A DNA stretch of 64,000 nucleotides from Streptomyces sp. NRRL S-31. GTDB taxonomy: Bacteria; Actinomycetota; Actinomycetes; Streptomycetales; Streptomycetaceae. The notes beneath the pieces are model-generated. The model was not told the DNA's origin, ran no database searches, and saw only the letters and a program-made list of their open reading frames with translations. This document shows, in pieces, positions 56,892-64,000 of this stretch. Positions within the stretch are counted from its first letter, which is position 1, and every line of letters begins with the position of its first letter. The translations under genes were made by a program, and so were the position numbers. The DNA lies in contig NZ_JOCB01000033.1 in the NCBI RefSeq assembly GCF_000718775.1, positions 3,079 through 67,078 on the forward strand, in the 5' to 3' direction.

Positions 56892-57692
56892 CTACGCCGC
56901 CTCGTCCAGCGTCCGCAGCAGGTGCTCGCGGCCCCCGTCCAGCAGCTCCGCGAGCGGCGGAGCCGCCTCGTGCCAGCGCTTCTCGTACTCCCAGCACAGC
57001 CAGCCGTCCCAACCCCGCCGGGCGAGGACGTCCACGCACTCGCCGAGCGGCAGCACCCCGGCGCCGAGCGGCAGCGGGGCGGTGTCCTCGGCGGAGGCGA
57101 TGTCCTTGACCTGGACGTAGCCCAGGTGCGGGGCGAGGGCCGCGTAGCTGTCCGGCGGCTGCTCCCCGCCCAGCCAGGTGTGCATCACGTCCCACACCGC
57201 GCCCACCTGCCGGTGTCCGACCGGGCCGAGGATCCGGATGGCGTCGGCGCCCGTGGGGTGCGAGTCGTGGGTCTCCAGCAGGACGCGCACACCGAGCGCG
57301 GCGGCGTCCTCGGCGGCGGTGCCGAGCCGCCGGGCGGCGATCGCGTCCGACTCCTCCCGAGGCCGGTCCGGGTCGGCGCCCGGGAAGACGCGGACGAAGG
57401 GCGCACCCAGGTCGTGGGCGAGGCGCAGCAGGTCCCGGATCTCCGCCAGCACGGGCGCGTCCTCGCCCGGCGCGGCGACACGCGCGTACCCCGCAAGGCA
57501 CAGCGCCTCGACCCCCGCACCCCGGAACAGGGCCGCGGTCTCCGCGCGTTCGGCGGGACCCAGCCCCGGATGCACCGGTTCCTCGGGGTGGGCGCGCAGC
57601 TCGACACCGTGGTAGCCGTGCGCGGTCGCGAGGGCCAGAACCTCAGGGACGGACAGACCGGGGACACCGAGAGTGGAGAACGCCAGCTTCAT
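56892..57692 (-). CDS. Sugar phosphate isomerase/epimerase (AP-endonuclease-2-like TIM barrel)
   Basis: A 266-residue TIM-barrel protein of the xylose-isomerase-like family. LAFSTLGVPGLSVPEVLALA and GYHGVELRAHPEEPVHPG form the first strands; metal ligands are probably in LLETHDSHPTGA, AVWDVMHTWLG and CWEYEKRWHE (Glu, Asp/His, Glu). It may isomerise or epimerise a sugar or inositol derivative. It lies 180 bases downstream of rbsD on the same strand and may belong to the sugar operon, though the gap makes this uncertain. Confidence 0.85.
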   Translation of the reverse strand: MKLAFSTLGVPGLSVPEVLALATAHGYHGVELRAHPEEPVHPGLGPAERAETAALFRGAGVEALCLAGYARVAAPGEDAPVLAEIRDLLRLAHDLGAPFVRVFPGADPDRPREESDAIAARRLGTAAEDAAALGVRVLLETHDSHPTGADAIRILGPVGHRQVGAVWDVMHTWLGGEQPPDSYAALAPHLGYVQVKDIASAEDTAPLPLGAGVLPLGECVDVLARRGWDGWLCWEYEKRWHEAAPPLAELLDGGREHLLRTLDEAA

Positions 57693-57774
57693 GAAAACGG
57701 CACGTACCCCGCCCGAACCCGGACCATGCCCCCGTCACCACCACCCCATGGGCGAGCGCCCCGGACACCCCCCA

Positions 57775-57800
57775 GGGGCGCGGGGAACTGCGCGCCCAGC
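57775..57800. repeat. Dispersed Streptomyces intergenic motif
   Basis: GGGGCGCGGGGAACTGCGCG lies between the isomerase gene and rbsD. I recognise this sequence as one that recurs in many streptomycete intergenic regions. The recognition is from memory; copy number in this genome cannot be judged from one window. Confidence 0.45.
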
Positions 57801-57872
57801 CGCACCCGCCCGGCATCCGGCGAACAACCGTCCCCCTCACCCTCCCCGGGCCACTTGCCCGGCACGCCGGCC

Positions 57873-58262
57873 CTAGAAGAACACCCCGCAGCGCAGCAGC
57901 ACGTTCGCGTACGGACGCGCCTCCCCGGTGCGGACGATCAGCCGGGCGCCCGCCGTCAGTTCCTTGAGCCGCTCGTGCGAGACCATGGTCAGCTCCGGGA
58001 AGCGGCCCTCCAGCAGGGCCGCCGCCTCAGGGTTGGCCGCCCGTATCTCCTCCGCCGCCGTCGCGCCCTCCACCACCAGCTCGGCCAGCAGTCCGTCCAG
58101 CACCTCGGCGAACGACGGCACACCCGCCCTGAACGCGAGGTCCACCAGGTTGGCCCCGGCCGGGATCGGCATGCCCGCGTCGCAGATCAGCACCCCGTCC
58201 CCGTGCCCCAGCTCGGCCAGCGCGCCGGACAGCCGCCGGTTGAGGATTCCCGCCTTCTTCAC
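57873..58262 (-). CDS. rbsD: D-ribose pyranase RbsD
   Basis: A 129-residue RbsD/FucU-family mutarotase that converts beta-pyranose to furanose forms of ribose for phosphorylation. Family features are the N-terminal KKAGILNRRLSGALAELGHG with DGVLICDAGMPIP, and the C-terminal ARPYANVLLRCGVFF. GTG 58262 overlaps the rbsK stop (GTGA). Last gene of the tightly coupled part of the operon. Confidence 0.95.
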   Translation of the reverse strand: MKKAGILNRRLSGALAELGHGDGVLICDAGMPIPAGANLVDLAFRAGVPSFAEVLDGLLAELVVEGATAAEEIRAANPEAAALLEGRFPELTMVSHERLKELTAGARLIVRTGEARPYANVLLRCGVFF

Positions 58263-59191
58263 CGGACCTCACCCCGCTCCCCGGCACTGCCCAGGGCGTC
58301 GACCTCCGCGGCCGTCGGGTACGACTCCTGCGCGCCCCGCCGGGTCACGGCCGCCGCGCCCACCCGGGCCGCGTAGGCCGCCGCCTCGGCCAGGCCGGCG
58401 CCCGTGCCCAGCCGCCAGGCCAGCGCCGCGGTGAACGCGTCGCCCGCACCGGTGGTGTCCACCGCGTCCACCTTCACCGACGGCACCCGGGTCACGCCCG
58501 AGGCGTCGCACACCAGCGCCCCCTCGGCGCCCAGCGTCACCACCACCGAGCGCGGCCCCGCGGCCAGCAGCAGCCGCGCCCAGTCCGCGGGGTCGTCGCC
58601 GCCGTGGGCGTCACCGAGGATCACCCGCGCCTCGTGCTCGTTCACGATCAGCGGGTCGCAGGCCGCCAGCACCTCCGCGGGCAGCTCGCGCGGCGGGGAC
58701 GGGTTCAGCACGAAGCGGCTGCCCGGCGCCAGCGCCCGTACCACCTCCACGACCGTCTCCAGCGGGATCTCCAGCTGCGCCGAGACCACCCGGGAGGCGC
58801 GGACCAGCCCGGTCGCCGCCCGGACGTCCTCGGGCAGCAGCCGCGAGTTGGCGCCCGGCGACACCACGATGCTGTTGTCGCCGCCGGGGTCCACGGTGAT
58901 CAGCGCGACGCCCGTCGGTGCGCCGCCCGACAGCACACCCGCCGTGTCGACCCCGGCCGCGCGCAGGGAGTCGAGCAGCAGCCGTCCGTGGCCGTCGTCG
59001 CCGACCCGCGCCAGCAGGGCCGTGCGCGCGTCCAGCCGGGCCGCGGCGACCGCCTGGTTGGCGCCCTTGCCGCCCGGGTGCACGGCCAGGTCGCCGCCGA
59101 GCACCGTCTCGCCGGCGGCGGGCCGCCGCTCGACGTCGATCACCAGGTCGGCGTTGGCCGAACCCACGACCAGAAGGTCGTAGTCGTACAT
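58259..59191 (-). CDS. rbsK: Ribokinase RbsK
   Basis: A 310-residue PfkB-family kinase phosphorylating ribose at C5. The N-terminal signature is GGDLAVHPGGKGANQAVAAARL; the C-terminal signature DTTGAGDAFTAALAWRL holds the catalytic Asp. ATG 59191 has GGGGAG upstream; the frame extends to 59263 without a ribosome-binding site. It lies 78 bases after the fused permease gene. Confidence 0.94.
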   Translation of the reverse strand: MYDYDLLVVGSANADLVIDVERRPAAGETVLGGDLAVHPGGKGANQAVAAARLDARTALLARVGDDGHGRLLLDSLRAAGVDTAGVLSGGAPTGVALITVDPGGDNSIVVSPGANSRLLPEDVRAATGLVRASRVVSAQLEIPLETVVEVVRALAPGSRFVLNPSPPRELPAEVLAACDPLIVNEHEARVILGDAHGGDDPADWARLLLAAGPRSVVVTLGAEGALVCDASGVTRVPSVKVDAVDTTGAGDAFTAALAWRLGTGAGLAEAAAYAARVGAAAVTRRGAQESYPTAAEVDALGSAGERGEVR

Positions 59192-59269
59192 CAGTTGACT
59201 CCCCTGAGAGAAGACCTCGGGCGGGCCGTCCCGGAAAGCGTCCGGGGCGGCCCGCCCGTCCATGGTGTG

Positions 59270-61222
59270 TCAGCCGGTGAAGCCGGCCACGTTCTGCTTG
59301 GTGACCACCTTTACCGGCACCTTCACCGTCGGCTCCACCTTCTTGCCCTGGACCGCCTTGAGGGCGTTGTCCACGGCGATCCGCCCCAGCTGCGAGGGCT
59401 GCTGGGCGACCGACGCGTACAGCGTGCCGTCCTTGACCGCCGTCAGTCCGTCCGGGGTGCCGTCGAAGCCGACCACCTGCACGGACCGGCCCGCCTTGGA
59501 GCCGAGCGCCTTGACCGCGCCGAGCGCCATCTCGTCGTTGGCGGCGATGACGCCCTGCACGTCCGGGTGGGACTGGAGCAGGTTCGACATCACGTCCAGG
59601 CCCTTGGTCCGGTCGAAGTCGGCGGGCTGCTGGGCCAGCACCTGGATGCCGGGGTACTCCTTGAGGCCCCGGGCGAAGCCGGCCGCCCGCTCCCGGGCCG
59701 CCGAGGTGCCGGCCTGGCCCTGGAGGATGACGATCCTGCCCTTGCCGCCCAGCTTCTCCGCGATGGTCTTGGCGGCCAGCTCGCCACCGGCGACGTTGTC
59801 GGAGGCCACCAGGGTGTCCACGGTCGCCTTGTTGACGCCCCGGTCGACGGCGATGACCGGGATGTGCGCCTTGTCGGCGGCCTTGACGGAGTTGCCGGCC
59901 GCGTCCGAGTCCACCGGGTTGACGATGATCGCGCCCAGACCGGAGCTGGTGAAGTTCTGCAACTGGTTGGCCTGCTGGGAGGCGTCGTTCTGCGCGTCGG
60001 TCACGGTCAGGTCCACGCCCAGCTTCTTCGCCTCGGCCTGGGCACCCGACCGGATCTGCACGAAGAACGGGTTGTTGAGCGTGGACAGGGACAGGCCCAT
60101 CCGCGGGTTGGCCGACGCCGGGGAACCGCTGTGCAGGAAGGAGGTGGCGCCGACGACCGCGATGGTGACCACGGCCGCGAGCGCGTACGTCGCCGCCTGC
60201 CTGCCCTTGTTCCCGTTGCCCGCGCCGGCGGCCGGCGCCGTCGCCCCGGCCTTGCGGCGCACGGTGTCCAGCAGCACCGCCAGCGCGATCACGACACCGA
60301 TGACGACCTGCTGCCAGAACGCCGACACCGAGAGCAGGTTGAGGCCGTTGCGCAGCACCGCCAGGATCAGCGCGCCGATCAGCGTGCCCGACGCCTTGCC
60401 GGTACCGCCCGCGAGCGAGGCACCGCCGATGACGACCGCGGCGATCGCGTCCAGCTCGTAACCGTCGGCGGCCTGCGGCTGCGCCGAGGACAGCCGGGAG
60501 GCGAGCACGACGCCCGCGACGGCGGCGAACAGCCCGGACAGGGCGTAGATGGCGAGCTTCTGCTTGCGCACGCGCAGCCCGGACAGGCGCGCGGCCTCCT
60601 CGTTGCCGCCGATGGCGTACATGGACCGGCCGATGTAGGTCCGGCCGAGCACCACCGCGGCGATCAGCCCCATCAGCACCATGACCAGCACCGGCACCGG
60701 CAGCCAGCCGCCGAGGGTGTCCCCGAGGTGGGAGACGGAGTCGGGGAAGGCGATGGGGGAGCCCTGGGAGATCACCAGGGCGAGACCGCGGCCCACCGAC
60801 AGCATGGCCAGCGTCGCGATGAACGGCGGCAGCTTGCCGTAGGCGATGAGGAAACCGTTCACCAGGCCGGCGACGATGCCGGTGGCGACCGCCATCACGA
60901 CCGCGAGCGCGACCGGCACCCCGTGCGAGGTGGCGCTCCAGGCCAGCACGGTCGCCGACAGCGCGGCCACCGAGCCGACGGACAGGTCGATGCCCGCGGA
61001 GACGATCACGAAGGTGACGCCGAACGCGAGGATCGCGGTCACGGCCGCCTGCACACCGATGTTGAGCAGGTTGTCCGTGGTCAGGAAGTCCCCGGACAGC
61101 GCCGACAGGGCGATGACGAGGACGATCAGCGCGGTGAGCGCGCCGTTGTCCAGGAGCAGCCGGCGCAGGGCCCCGGGGGCGCCACTCGCGCCCGGCTTGC
61201 TCTTGAGCGTGTCAGTGGCCAC
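59270..61222 (-). CDS. Fused ribose-type ABC permease and binding protein (RbsC-RbsB)
   Basis: A 650-residue fusion. Residues 1 to about 335 are an RbsC-type permease ([40 protein letters not shown]). A Lys/Gly/Ala-rich linker and one hydrophobic helix ([20 protein letters not shown]) follow, then an RbsB-type binding domain ([56 protein letters not shown]), which should face outward. No separate binding-protein gene is seen. A similar bifunctional protein is annotated in other streptomycetes. GTG 61222 overlaps the rbsA end by 11 bases. Confidence 0.93.
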   Translation of the reverse strand: MATDTLKSKPGASGAPGALRRLLLDNGALTALIVLVIALSALSGDFLTTDNLLNIGVQAAVTAILAFGVTFVIVSAGIDLSVGSVAALSATVLAWSATSHGVPVALAVVMAVATGIVAGLVNGFLIAYGKLPPFIATLAMLSVGRGLALVISQGSPIAFPDSVSHLGDTLGGWLPVPVLVMVLMGLIAAVVLGRTYIGRSMYAIGGNEEAARLSGLRVRKQKLAIYALSGLFAAVAGVVLASRLSSAQPQAADGYELDAIAAVVIGGASLAGGTGKASGTLIGALILAVLRNGLNLLSVSAFWQQVVIGVVIALAVLLDTVRRKAGATAPAAGAGNGNKGRQAATYALAAVVTIAVVGATSFLHSGSPASANPRMGLSLSTLNNPFFVQIRSGAQAEAKKLGVDLTVTDAQNDASQQANQLQNFTSSGLGAIIVNPVDSDAAGNSVKAADKAHIPVIAVDRGVNKATVDTLVASDNVAGGELAAKTIAEKLGGKGRIVILQGQAGTSAARERAAGFARGLKEYPGIQVLAQQPADFDRTKGLDVMSNLLQSHPDVQGVIAANDEMALGAVKALGSKAGRSVQVVGFDGTPDGLTAVKDGTLYASVAQQPSQLGRIAVDNALKAVQGKKVEPTVKVPVKVVTKQNVAGFTG

Positions 61223-62732
61223 GGGGGGCCTCCTTCTCGGTGGTGGGGGTGGAGACGGCGAGGGACATCACCGCGTCCTGTGTCGCTTCGTCCGCGGAGA
61301 GTTCGCCCGCGATCCGGCCCTGGGCCATCACCAGCACCCGGTCGCTCATGCCGAGCACCTCGGGCAGATCGCTGGAGATCATCAGGACGGCTGCGCCGGC
61401 GGCCGTCAGTTCGTTGATTAGCTGGTAGATCTCGACCTTGGCGCCGACGTCGATGCCGCGCGTCGGCTCGTCGAGGATCAGCACCTTGGTGTCGGCCAGC
61501 AGCCACTTGCCGATGACGACCTTCTGCTGGTTGCCGCCGGACAGGGTCCGCACGTGCTGGCCGAGGCCCGCCATGCGCACCCCGAGCTGCCCGGCCATCC
61601 GCTCGGCGGCCGCGTACTGCGCCTTGCGGTCCACGACGCCGGCCCGGGTCGCCGACCGCAGGGTCACCAGCCCGAGGTTCTCCGCGACGGAGGCGTCCAG
61701 CACGAGCCCCTGGCCCTTGCGGTCCTCCGGCACGAGCCCGATCCCGGCGGCCATCGCCGCGTTGACGTCGTGCCGCCTGAGCCGGTCGCCGGAGACCCGC
61801 ACGGTGCCGTCGTCGTAGGGGTCGGCGCCGAACACGGCCCGCACGACCTCCGTCCGCCCGGCTCCCACGAGCCCCGCGATGCCGACGACCTCACCGGCGT
61901 GCACCTCGAAGCTCACGTCGTGGAAGACCCCGTCCCGGGTGAGTCCCTCGACGCTGAGCAGCGCGGCGCCCTTCTCGGCCCGCTCGCGCGGGTACTGCTG
62001 CTCGATGGAGCGTCCCACCATCAGCCGTACGAGTTCGTCCTCGGGCGTACCGGCGGGCACCTGTCCGACGCTGCGGCCGTCCCGGATGACGGTGACCCGG
62101 TCCCCGAGGGCGGCGATCTCCTCCAGGTGGTGCGTGATGAACACGACGCCCACGCCGTCGGCGCGCAGCGACCGCACGATGGCGAAGAGCTTCTCGACCT
62201 CCTCCGAGGTGAGTACGGCGGTCGGCTCGTCCATGATGAGCACGCGCGCGTCCAGGCTGAGCGCCTTGGCGATCTCGACCATCTGGAGGCGGGCGATGCC
62301 GAGTTCCCGCACCCGCGCGCAGGGCGGTACGTCGACGCCCACGCGCGCGAGGAGCACCTCGGCGTCGGCCTCCATCTTCTTCCGGTCGATCATCCCGAAG
62401 CGGCGCGGCTGCCGCCCCAGGAAGATGTTCTCGGCGACGGTCAGGTCCGGTACCAGGTTGAACTCCTGGTAGATGGTGGCGATCCCGAGCCGCTCGGCGT
62501 CCTGGGCTCCGTGGATGCGCACCTCCTGACCGCCGACGCTGATCCGCCCGGAGTCGGGGGTGTAGGCCCCGGAGAGCATCTTGATGAGGGTGCTCTTGCC
62601 GGCGCCGTTCTCACCGAGCAGCACATGGACCTCGCCCCGGCGCAGGTCGAAGTCGACGCCGTCGAGCGCGACCACGCCGGGGAAGGTCTTGCGTATGCCC
62701 TCGATGCGCAGCAACTCGTCCGGGTTGCTCAC
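61212..62732 (-). CDS. rbsA: Ribose-type ABC transporter ATPase RbsA
   Basis: A 506-residue double-ATPase of the CUT2 family. The first half has Walker [12 protein letters not shown], signature [20 protein letters not shown] and Walker [16 protein letters not shown]. The second has a degenerate Walker A ([12 protein letters not shown]), signature [15 protein letters not shown] and Walker [17 protein letters not shown]. The asymmetry is normal for RbsA. GTG 62732 overlaps the rbsR stop (GTGA). Confidence 0.94.
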   Translation of the reverse strand: MSNPDELLRIEGIRKTFPGVVALDGVDFDLRRGEVHVLLGENGAGKSTLIKMLSGAYTPDSGRISVGGQEVRIHGAQDAERLGIATIYQEFNLVPDLTVAENIFLGRQPRRFGMIDRKKMEADAEVLLARVGVDVPPCARVRELGIARLQMVEIAKALSLDARVLIMDEPTAVLTSEEVEKLFAIVRSLRADGVGVVFITHHLEEIAALGDRVTVIRDGRSVGQVPAGTPEDELVRLMVGRSIEQQYPRERAEKGAALLSVEGLTRDGVFHDVSFEVHAGEVVGIAGLVGAGRTEVVRAVFGADPYDDGTVRVSGDRLRRHDVNAAMAAGIGLVPEDRKGQGLVLDASVAENLGLVTLRSATRAGVVDRKAQYAAAERMAGQLGVRMAGLGQHVRTLSGGNQQKVVIGKWLLADTKVLILDEPTRGIDVGAKVEIYQLINELTAAGAAVLMISSDLPEVLGMSDRVLVMAQGRIAGELSADEATQDAVMSLAVSTPTTEKEAPRGH

Positions 62733-63793
62733 GGCCTGCTCCTCTGCACTGACGTGCTCCTTTGCACTGGGGAGGGGGAGGGTGGGAAGGGTGGGGGAGT
62801 GGCCGGCTCACCGCACGAGCGACGCACGACGAGCCGGGCGGGCAGTGTCACGGACCGCGGGGTACGGCCCTCGATCCGGTCGACCAGCGCCCGTACGGCG
62901 GCCCGCCCCAGCTCACCGGTCGGCTGGGCGATCGCGGTGACCGGCGGGTCGGTGTGCACGAACCACGGGATGTCGTCGAACGCGGCCAGCGCGATGTCGT
63001 CGGGCACGCGCAGCCCGCGCGCGCGTACCGCGTCCAGCGCGCCGAGCGCCATCAGGTTGTCGGCCGCGAAGACGACGTCGGGAGGTTCCGGCAGGTCCAG
63101 GAATCCCTCGGTGACCCGCCGCCCGCTCTCGGCCTGGAAGTCGCCCTGTCCGACGCAGGCCTCGGAGAGCGCGAGTCCGTACTCGGCCAGGGCCTCGCGG
63201 AAGGCCGCGACGCGCTCGCTGCCGGTGGTGGTGGCGGCGGGTCCCGCGATGATCGCGAGCCGCCGGTGCCCGAGGGCGTACAGGTGCGCCACCAGGTCCC
63301 GGACGGCCGCCCGCCCGTCGGCCCGTACGACCGGCACGTCCACGCCCGGGATCCACCGGTCCACGAACACCATGGGGGTGCCCGCGCGGGCGGCGTCGAG
63401 CATCAGCGGCGAGCCGCCGTCGGTCGGCGAGACCAGCAGTCCGTCGATCCGCCGGTCGAGCAGGTTGCGTACGTGGTGGTCCTGGAGCTCGGGCCGCTCG
63501 TCGGCGTTGCCGATGATCACGCTGTAGCCGAGCGCGCGGGCCTCTTCCTCGACGGATCGGGCCAGCTCGGTGAAGTAAGGATTCAGCACGTCGCTGATGA
63601 CCAGTCCGAGGGTGTGGGTCTGGTCGGTGCGCAGGGACCGGGCGACGGCGTTCGGGCGGTAGCCCAGCGCGGCCACGGCGGCCAGCACGCGGGTGCGTGC
63701 GTCGGCGCTGACGGACGGGTGCTCGTTGAGCACCCGCGACACGGTGGCCACGGACACGCCCGCCGCTGCGGCGACATCCTTGATGCTCGCCAT
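62729..63793 (-). CDS. rbsR: LacI-family regulator of the ribose-type operon
   Basis: A 354-residue LacI/GalR regulator. The helix-turn-helix is ASIKDVAAAAGVSVATVSRV then LNEHPSVSADARTRVLAAVA; the ligand domain has LGLVISDVLNPYFTELARSV and is RbsR/CcpA-like. A Pro/Ser-rich tail of about 25 residues is extra. ATG 63793 is chosen because it begins the conserved ASIKDVA; the frame extends to 63901 through the operators. As first gene of its own operon it is probably autoregulated. Confidence 0.9.
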   Translation of the reverse strand: MASIKDVAAAAGVSVATVSRVLNEHPSVSADARTRVLAAVAALGYRPNAVARSLRTDQTHTLGLVISDVLNPYFTELARSVEEEARALGYSVIIGNADERPELQDHHVRNLLDRRIDGLLVSPTDGGSPLMLDAARAGTPMVFVDRWIPGVDVPVVRADGRAAVRDLVAHLYALGHRRLAIIAGPAATTTGSERVAAFREALAEYGLALSEACVGQGDFQAESGRRVTEGFLDLPEPPDVVFAADNLMALGALDAVRARGLRVPDDIALAAFDDIPWFVHTDPPVTAIAQPTGELGRAAVRALVDRIEGRTPRSVTLPARLVVRRSCGEPATPPPFPPSPSPVQRSTSVQRSRP

Positions 63794-63828
63794 CGCCGGT
63801 TCCACCTCCTTGTGGACTCGGGAAGTCG

Positions 63829-63842
63829 TGGAATCGATTACA
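63829..63842. promoter_or_regulatory. Predicted RbsR operator, site 1
   Basis: TGGAATCGATTACA, a LacI-type near-palindrome, 36 bases upstream of the rbsR start codon. Confidence 0.7.
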
Positions 63843-63860
63843 CGACCTCGTACAGAGGAT

Positions 63861-63874
63861 TGGAAACGATTACA
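63861..63874. promoter_or_regulatory. Predicted RbsR operator, site 2
   Basis: TGGAAACGATTACA, differing from site 1 at one base, in the same orientation, 32 bases away start to start (close to three helical turns). Confidence 0.7.
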
Positions 63875-63972
63875 TGAGGTTCGGCAAGCCCCCTCCGGCA
63901 TCCCGAAACCGGATCGTGACCGACCGCTTGTGAATCCAGGCGGCTCAACCGCGCGGGGTGGCCGAACATTCC

Positions 63973-64000
63973 CGGGCGGGTGGCGGGTGGCGGGTGGCGG
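63973..64000. repeat. 7-bp tandem repeat at the window end
   Basis: The unit CGGGTGG occurs about four times in a row up to the last base; the array may continue beyond the window. Confidence 0.7.

Overview
The window is high-GC chromosomal DNA from a Streptomyces or very close relative. Four things point there: about 70% GC with strong third-position bias, many GTG and TTG starts, a desferrioxamine (des) locus under DmdR1-type iron boxes, and an adpA-like gene carrying the rare TTA leucine codon close to orn, tRNA-His and a ceb-bglC cellobiose locus. Gene content and order match the des/adpA part of the Streptomyces core chromosome. No prophage, conjugative element, transposase or CRISPR array was seen.

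Layout. 1-3.3 kb: an 8-bp tandem repeat, an HTH/TPR regulator, a hypothetical gene and a spermidine-synthase-like gene. 3.4-11.3 kb: the cello-oligosaccharide unit, with cebR divergent from cebEFG-bglC, three CebR-type operators and a second LacI paralogue. 11.4-17.3 kb: tRNA-His, orn, adpA, a universal stress protein, glmS and a small conserved gene. 17.5-26.2 kb: a Tat-exported phosphatase, then the siderophore genes, with desABCD under one iron box and desE under another. 26.3-34.9 kb: a leucine/isovalerate degradation operon divergent from its probable TetR regulator, an acyl-CoA dehydrogenase and a TesB thioesterase. 35.2-42.5 kb: a secreted Gly/His-rich protein, a possible phosphatase, a PucR regulator, and a symporter-ureohydrolase-ThDP enzyme operon that I read as guanidino-compound catabolism.

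42.4-44.0 kb is the least ordinary part. A divergent pair, an RsbW-like ATPase gene and a GntR regulator gene, shares CATCTCTAGAGATG palindromes and lies between two 66-bp direct repeats that differ at one base. Each repeat holds the last 17 codons and stop of the ThDP-enzyme gene. 44.2-54.1 kb: secreted hydrolases (a beta-lactamase-like protein, a phytase-like esterase, an S37 peptidase, a GH3 glycosidase), a one-polypeptide ABC exporter and a small secreted protein. 54.2-57.7 kb: a frameshifted EPSP-synthase-like gene, an MFS exporter and a TIM-barrel isomerase. 57.9-63.8 kb: a ribose-type operon, rbsR-A-CB-K-D, whose permease and binding protein are fused, behind two matching LacI-type operators.

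Taken together the region joins nutrient sensing (CebR, RbsR, a TetR, DmdR, PucR) to development (adpA). Small tandem duplications sit at several gene ends. All functions are read from sequence and family knowledge; no database search was run.
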